Positions 59,661 to 64,000 of a stretch of DNA of 64,000 nt are shown one piece after another. Position numbers and translations under genes: made by a program. Each line of letters begins with the position of its first letter. The stretch's first letter is position 1. This DNA is from Boswellia sacra (Eukaryota > Streptophyta > Magnoliopsida > Sapindales > Burseraceae): positions 46,287-110,286 of the forward strand of contig SNVD02011435.1 in the NCBI GenBank assembly GCA_013180625.2. The letters run 5' to 3'. The notes beneath the pieces are model-generated. The model was not told the origin of the DNA. It ran no database searches and saw only the letters and a program-made list of their open reading frames with translations.

Positions 59661-60744
59661 AAGATTTTAAGCAATACAATGTACAACATGCTAGAAGAAG
59701 GACAACGTTATAGATGAGGATCACCATAAAAATAAGGACTGCAATAGTTGAAGACAATCGAAGAGGACCACATTTCAGGAGAAAGATTTGAAATGATCAA
59801 CTGTACAAGAAGTGCAAGTATAGTCTAGAAGAGACTCAGTTTGCAAGATTTGCAAATCGCCTAGAATAGGTCAAACTTTCTCAAAAGAACTCACATGGTC
59901 TAGAAGAGACACAATAGTTTGTAAGAAGTACATATTGCCAAAAGTGGGCAATGTAGTTTAGGAACTTGCCTTAAAAAAGACATTCACCTTGAAGAAAGAA
60001 TCTCTCTTGAAGAAAGACATCTCCCTTGAAGAAGTCATCTGCCTAGGAGAATGACTCTCTTTTAAAGAAAGCATCTCCCTTGAAGAAGGAAATCAAAGTC
60101 TACCTCGAAGAAGGGATCATGAAAAAGAAATTTGAAGTTCACCTTGAAGGAGGAGGTTCAAATTTGAAGTTCAACTTAAAGAAAGGATTTGAAAAAGGAC
60201 TTAGAGAAAATTTGAGTCACATGGAATTTGATGACCAACCGACACACGTGGAAAGAATTCTTGCAGAGACAAGAAAGCAATTTGTTAAAGAACACATCGA
60301 ATAAACTTTGAATTGATTTGAAATTATCAAGAGATGTTTGATATTTTGCAGGAACTTACAAGAACAATAAAGAAATCCCTAGTGAATCCAAGAGGGCATA
60401 ACATATTAAGAACTTTCCTTAGTGAAGAATAAGAATATGTAAAACAAGCAAATGAAGACAAGAAGTACTCAAAGAAAGGGCATGAAACCTGATGAATGAA
60501 AGGTCTAAAAACCAAGAAGGTAGAATATGACAAAATTCTCCTCAATGAGTTTGAAGAATTCAACAAGTGAAGAATAGAATAAAGAATACTCAGAAGAAGG
60601 GCATGAAACCTAACGAATGCAAAATAGTAAAAGATAAAAGAAGAATGAGGAATACTCAGTCGAAAGCATAAAGAATGAAAAAGTCTAAAGACCGCGAAAC
60701 AGCGCATGATAGACGTTTTCTCGATAAGCATGCATTAGAAGAAA
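59661..60744 (+). other. Element 3 non-coding interior, right part
   Basis: Purine-rich DNA with short imperfect repeats: CTTGAAGAAAGA/CATCTCCCTTGAAG-type units at about 59985-60115, and AAGGGCATGAAACCT...GAATG-type units at about 60475-60690. The open stretch at 60080-60304 is a by-product of the repeats and is not called as a gene. Confidence 0.55.
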
Positions 60745-61262
60745 CCCTAACAAGTAGATGTACTTAAGATTGTTTTAAGCCTTTAGAATAGGCACAAGCT
60801 TTAAGAAGAGGCTCATAGAAGAGTATCGAAAACCTTAAGAAGTAGGTACATTTAAGAGAGTTTTAAGCCCTTAGAATAGGCACAAGCCCTAAGAAGAGGT
60901 GCACTGAAGAGTGTTGAAAACCCTAAGAAGGAAGTACACTTAAGAGTGTCTTAAGCCCTTAGAATAGGTGCACTGAAGAGTACTAACACATCCTAAGAAG
61001 TGTATGCACTGAAGAGTGTTAAAAACCCTATGAAGTATTTACATTGAAGAGTGGTTTATCTTAGCATCATAAGGATGCACTTTATGCATTAGAAGGATGT
61101 ATTTGTTTGCCCTAGAATGGTGCACATTATACATCATAAGGATGCACCTATCCCTACTAAAAGAGTGCACTGCATGTATTAGAAGGATATATTCTAGCCC
61201 TTAAGTGGGCACACCATCCCTTAAGTGGGCACGCCAGCCCTTGAGTGAACACACCTCTCTTG
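60745..61262 (+). repeat. Two further minisatellite blocks of element 3
   Basis: From about 60770 to 61045, units combine TTTTAAGCCCTTAGAATAGG, GCACTGAAGAGTGTT and AACCCTAAGAAG in varying order. From about 61065 to 61262, units combine CATAAGGATGCAC, CATTAGAAGGAT and CCCTTAAGTGGGCACACC. The polypurine region and 3' LTR follow. Confidence 0.75.
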
Positions 61263-61408
61263 CAGGAATTGAAAAAGGAAAGTAGAAGATAAGAAGTCTG
61301 ATAGAATGCAAATAAAGGTGAAGAGGCTAAGATGAAAAGAGGAAAGATGAAGTAAGAGTAATTTGTCGATCTTTATGTTTCACAAACCTCTTAAAGTAGG
61401 AGGCAAGC

Positions 61409-63343
61409 TGTAGACACTAGATTTTCGAGGCTTGATGATATAGATGAATGCCAAGCAAAAAAAATGACCAAAATACCTTTGGAAGTAAAAGGAAGAAAGG
61501 TGAGAAGAAACCAACTAAGAGTTTCAAAAACTGACACATGACTTTGAAAATCACATAAATTAATCCGGGAAGAATCTAATGATAAGTTATATATCATTGT
61601 GAAGCGACGGATGTCTAGTTTCATAGAAGTTTACGGATCATAAATTGGAGTTGAACTCGGAAAGTTATATGTGATCAAATAGATAAAGGTTAAAGGAGGA
61701 CTGCATTGAAAAAACGTGAAAGAAAGGGGTTCGGTGGGCCACAATCGTCAACGGTTGTAGGGCAAGTGGCTGATACCACCAGTGGGCAGTCCACCTACAG
61801 CCAATTTACTGTGCCATTACCAATCAATGGTCCTCAAATAGCCAGTCTGCTATTTTTCCTATATCTTTGGAAAATCTCAATTGGACCCTTCCTTTTTTAT
61901 GTTTCTTTACCTCGTTTTTCAACTCAAACCTTTAACTATATAAACTCCCCTCCTCCTCACTTTTCAAAACACATCCAGAAATCCTCTATCTCCTCCTCTA
62001 TGATACACTTATGAGAATTTTAAGGAATCCTTTCTAGTCTAATATTTTTCGGACGTTTTATATTGCTCTAAACCTGGTAAGGGTATGTCCTGAGAGCAGT
62101 TTTCTCTTCTTCCCCTATTCTCTTCTCTATTTTTCTTGCTTTAGAATAAGCATGTTTAGGTTTTAATGTGATGCTTAGAAGCATGTTGATAGTTATTATG
62201 AATTGTTCTAACCCTTGTTTGTTTTGCGAGATGGATAAGTCAAGGTAAGTCTGCTTTTCTTTCCTTATTTAGAATCATTTTAGGGATTTATTTTCTTTGC
62301 GAATGCCTTAGAATCATGTTTAGGAGCTTATGACTAGAATCATGCTAGGAAGACTTATGATTTTTGGAGCATATTAAGAACTAGCATAGAATAGGTAAGA
62401 ATTACCATGTCTACCCTTTGAATGCTTGAATTAGGCTAGAATAGCCATGATTGATATTGATTGATTGAATTAGGCCAGAAATGCCATGTTTAGGCTAGAA
62501 TTGTCATGATTTGTTACAATTACTATGAATAGGCTAGAATTGTCATGCTTAGGTAGAATTTCCATGATAAGAAATATCTAATCTAGGTAGAATTACCATG
62601 AAAGTAGATTATACCTTTGTTTGGATTTTAATTGAGGGATTTATTGTTATGAATGTGTGAATATACCATGAACATGTTATGACTTGAATGATGCCATAAA
62701 AGAGGCTTGATAGACATTGAATAGACTCACATATGATGGTTAGGAATTCATTATCTATTAATTCTAACTGTTTATATTGAATTTATGATATGCATCAATA
62801 TGCAATGAATGTTATGAATGGTATGAATGTGATATTTTGAAGTGTTAGAAGTAGAATTTACTTTATTTGTTGAAGAACAATTATTGTAATCCTATCCCCT
62901 GTCCTTCATGTTTGAAAAGGAATGTTACTCTATTCTCTTCTCTCTTTCTTTGTATGAATATACAATTGTTATTGGTTAAATATACCTCACATATCGACAA
63001 AAGGTAAAATTGAAAATGTGTGCATAAAATGAACCACTTAAGCAGACCGTATAGCAATGTAAGCTATATTTATTTGGTATACTCTGATGGAGGTCAGATT
63101 TTGATCCAGGCGAGGCAAATGGCTCACATCTAACTTTCTAAATAGGTCTCTGTAGGGATGAGGTTAGTTTAGGTTTTGAAGCGAGGGATCGGATTGCCCC
63201 TATTCATTCCCAATTAAATAATTGGGTGACGACTCTATTTCTCCAGACGTACCCATGGCTCATTTGTATTCCGTTAAGTTTCGAAAGAACTTTGACACAG
63301 TGTCGTGGTCGTAAATGCTCTGACAGGATGAAAGCCCTATTCG
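61409..63343 (+). repeat. Element 3 3' LTR
   Basis: 1935 bp, TGTAGACACTAGATTTTCG...GAAAGCCCTATTCG. A TATA box lies near 61935 (CAACTATATAAACTCCCC). It aligns along its length with 40729-42665, with roughly 15 percent difference. Confidence 0.85.
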
Positions 63344-63373
63344 GATCAGGTCGGTTATTTATGCCCACCCCTA

Positions 63374-63815
63374 CTATGAGGTCAATGACTTGGCTTTCGT
63401 CAAACTTTGTCTATACCGTCCAAATTTTGTCATTGCAGCAAAAAGTTGGCTCCTCAATACTATGGTTCCTATAAGATATTAGCTTGTATAGTATTGTAGC
63501 TTATAAGCTCGAATTCCACCAACTAAATCCATCCATCCCCTTTTCCATGTCTCACATTTGCGAAGGGCTATTGCATAGCAAATTCTTCTTTCCAGCTTCC
63601 TAACAATCTCTTACTAGAATTGGAGATTTGTGTAAAACCTACTAGTGTGCTTGTTATGCGCCCCAGTGTCAATGGAGTTCCAAGCAATTTGGAAGCTCTG
63701 ATCCAATTAAAGGATTTACCTTTTATGAAGCTACATGGCAATCATTTGATGTTCTTTAGCATCAATTTTCCAACTTTCACCTCGGGGACAAGGTGAAATT
63801 CTAGGTTGGGGGTAA
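63374..63815 (+). pseudogene. Element 4 pol, second part (after integrase)
   Basis: Resumes the reading frame broken at 39622: the segment YEVNDLAFVKLCLYRPNF and then KKLAPQYYGSYKIL match the post-integrase region of gypsy pol. It is degraded after about 63480. A polypurine run GGTTGGGGGTAA lies immediately before the 3' LTR. Confidence 0.75.
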
Positions 63816-64000
63816 TGATAGACCTCCAATTCGCATTACTCATGTGAGGTGTCGAAAGAGACAGGGGTAACAAACGTTGTAAATAGTTGGTTCGTCCTTT
63901 AAAGGGTGCCGTGGAAATTTTCTACAAGGTGGGGTTGCTCGGTTTGTAATTCCGTTAGCCTAACCTACTGATATGAGTTGGTAGTTAGTTGGTAATTATT
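63816..64000 (+). repeat. Element 4 3' LTR, cut by window end
   Basis: Starts TGATAGACCTCCAATTCGC after a polypurine tract and matches the first 185 bp of the 5' LTR at 35545. The remaining ~200 bp lie beyond the window. Confidence 0.82.

Larger units (their letters stand above)
40729..63343 (+). mobile_element. Element 3: Tat/Ogre-like LTR element with gag but no pol
   Basis: LTRs of nearly equal length (1937 and 1935 bp) enclose a PBS-like site, a degraded Tat/Ogre-type gag and several kilobases of minisatellite-rich non-coding DNA. No RT or integrase is found, so it fits the TR-GAG type of non-autonomous element. The target duplication is GGTCA (40724-40728) and GATCA (63344-63348), one transition apart. 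The first LTR base appears lost on the left, and the last is changed on the right. The LTRs are only about 85 percent identical by eye, older than element 2, which is nested inside it. Confidence 0.8.
39631..63373 (+). mobile_element. hAT-like non-autonomous element (~1.1 kb) split by nested insertions
   Basis: The left end TAGGGGTGGGTAT and the right end ATGCCCACCCCTA are inverted repeats of hAT type. The flanking 8 bp are TTATAAGG (39623-39630) and CTATGAGG (63374-63381). The element 4 reading frame suggests the original was TTATGAGG, so each copy has one transition. The hAT DNA itself is 39631-40728 plus 63349-63373, about 1.12 kb, non-coding with repeated CGGGT motifs. The rest is element 3 and its contents. 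Confidence 0.75.
35545..64000 (+). mobile_element. Element 4: decayed Ty3/gypsy element, host of the nested stack
   Basis: The 5' LTR starts TGATAGGCCTCC at 35545, and a matching 3' LTR starts TGATAGACCTCC at 63816 and runs off the window. The internal region holds a PBS, gag and pol up to the region after integrase at 39622, then resumes at 63374 in the same protein segment. The 23.7 kb between is the nested hAT/Tat/Athila stack. The pol is full of stops, and this is the oldest layer of the nest. Confidence 0.85.

Noticed and set aside
60080..60304. 74-codon Lys/Glu-rich open frame
   Set aside because: It arises from purine-rich short repeats of element 3 and has no start context, homology or conservation to support it.

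Overview
This window is nuclear DNA of a flowering plant, most likely a eudicot. It is AT-rich and has GT-AG introns, a plastid-targeted-looking protein, and Ty1/copia and Ty3/gypsy LTR retrotransposons of plant lineages (SIRE-like, Ale-like, Athila-like, Tat/Ogre-like), plus hAT-type MITEs. The species cannot be named from the sequence. No tRNA, rRNA or CRISPR array was seen.

Region 1-15.2 kb is the host part. Two minus-strand genes lie in tandem. Gene A (3534-9029) can be spliced by hand into 14 exons encoding 412 aa, including a 13-nt microexon. It is an unrecognised soluble protein. Gene B (10663-14987) splices into 3 exons encoding 305 aa: a probable plastid-targeted protein with two membrane helices and a coiled coil. 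MITEs lie around them, one with a perfect 8-bp target duplication (9201-9498).

Region 15.2-35.5 kb is a pile of degraded copia elements. A SIRE-like element (LTR, PBS and gag N-terminus at 16.2-17.8 kb; zinc knuckle, integrase and RNase H remnants at 31.1-33.4 kb) is split by unresolved DNA. That DNA is itself split by a complete Athila-like element on the minus strand (element 1, 17975-29168, TSD GTAAT). An Ale-like copia tail follows (33.5-35.0 kb).

Region 35.5-64 kb is a five-level nest. A gypsy element (element 4, LTRs starting at 35545 and 63816) is split by a roughly 1.1-kb hAT-like element (39631-63373). That is split by a pol-less Tat/Ogre-like element (element 3, 40729-63343), which is split by a second Athila-like element (element 2, 46729-58769, TSD TAAGA). 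Inside element 2 lies a truncated LTR copy (50918-51346).

The most notable content is in elements 1 and 2. Besides gag-pol, both carry an unrecognised accessory ORF (ORF-X, 182 codons) and a complete intronless copy of a LONELY GUY (LOG) cytokinin-activating enzyme gene of 216 codons. The LOG copy has its own upstream TATA box and an LxLxL (EAR-like) C-terminus, and sits between integrase and the polypurine tract where Athila elements often carry an extra ORF. Each LOG copy is broken by a different small deletion, so the ancestral element probably carried an intact gene. The two elements face opposite ways and form a very large inverted repeat.
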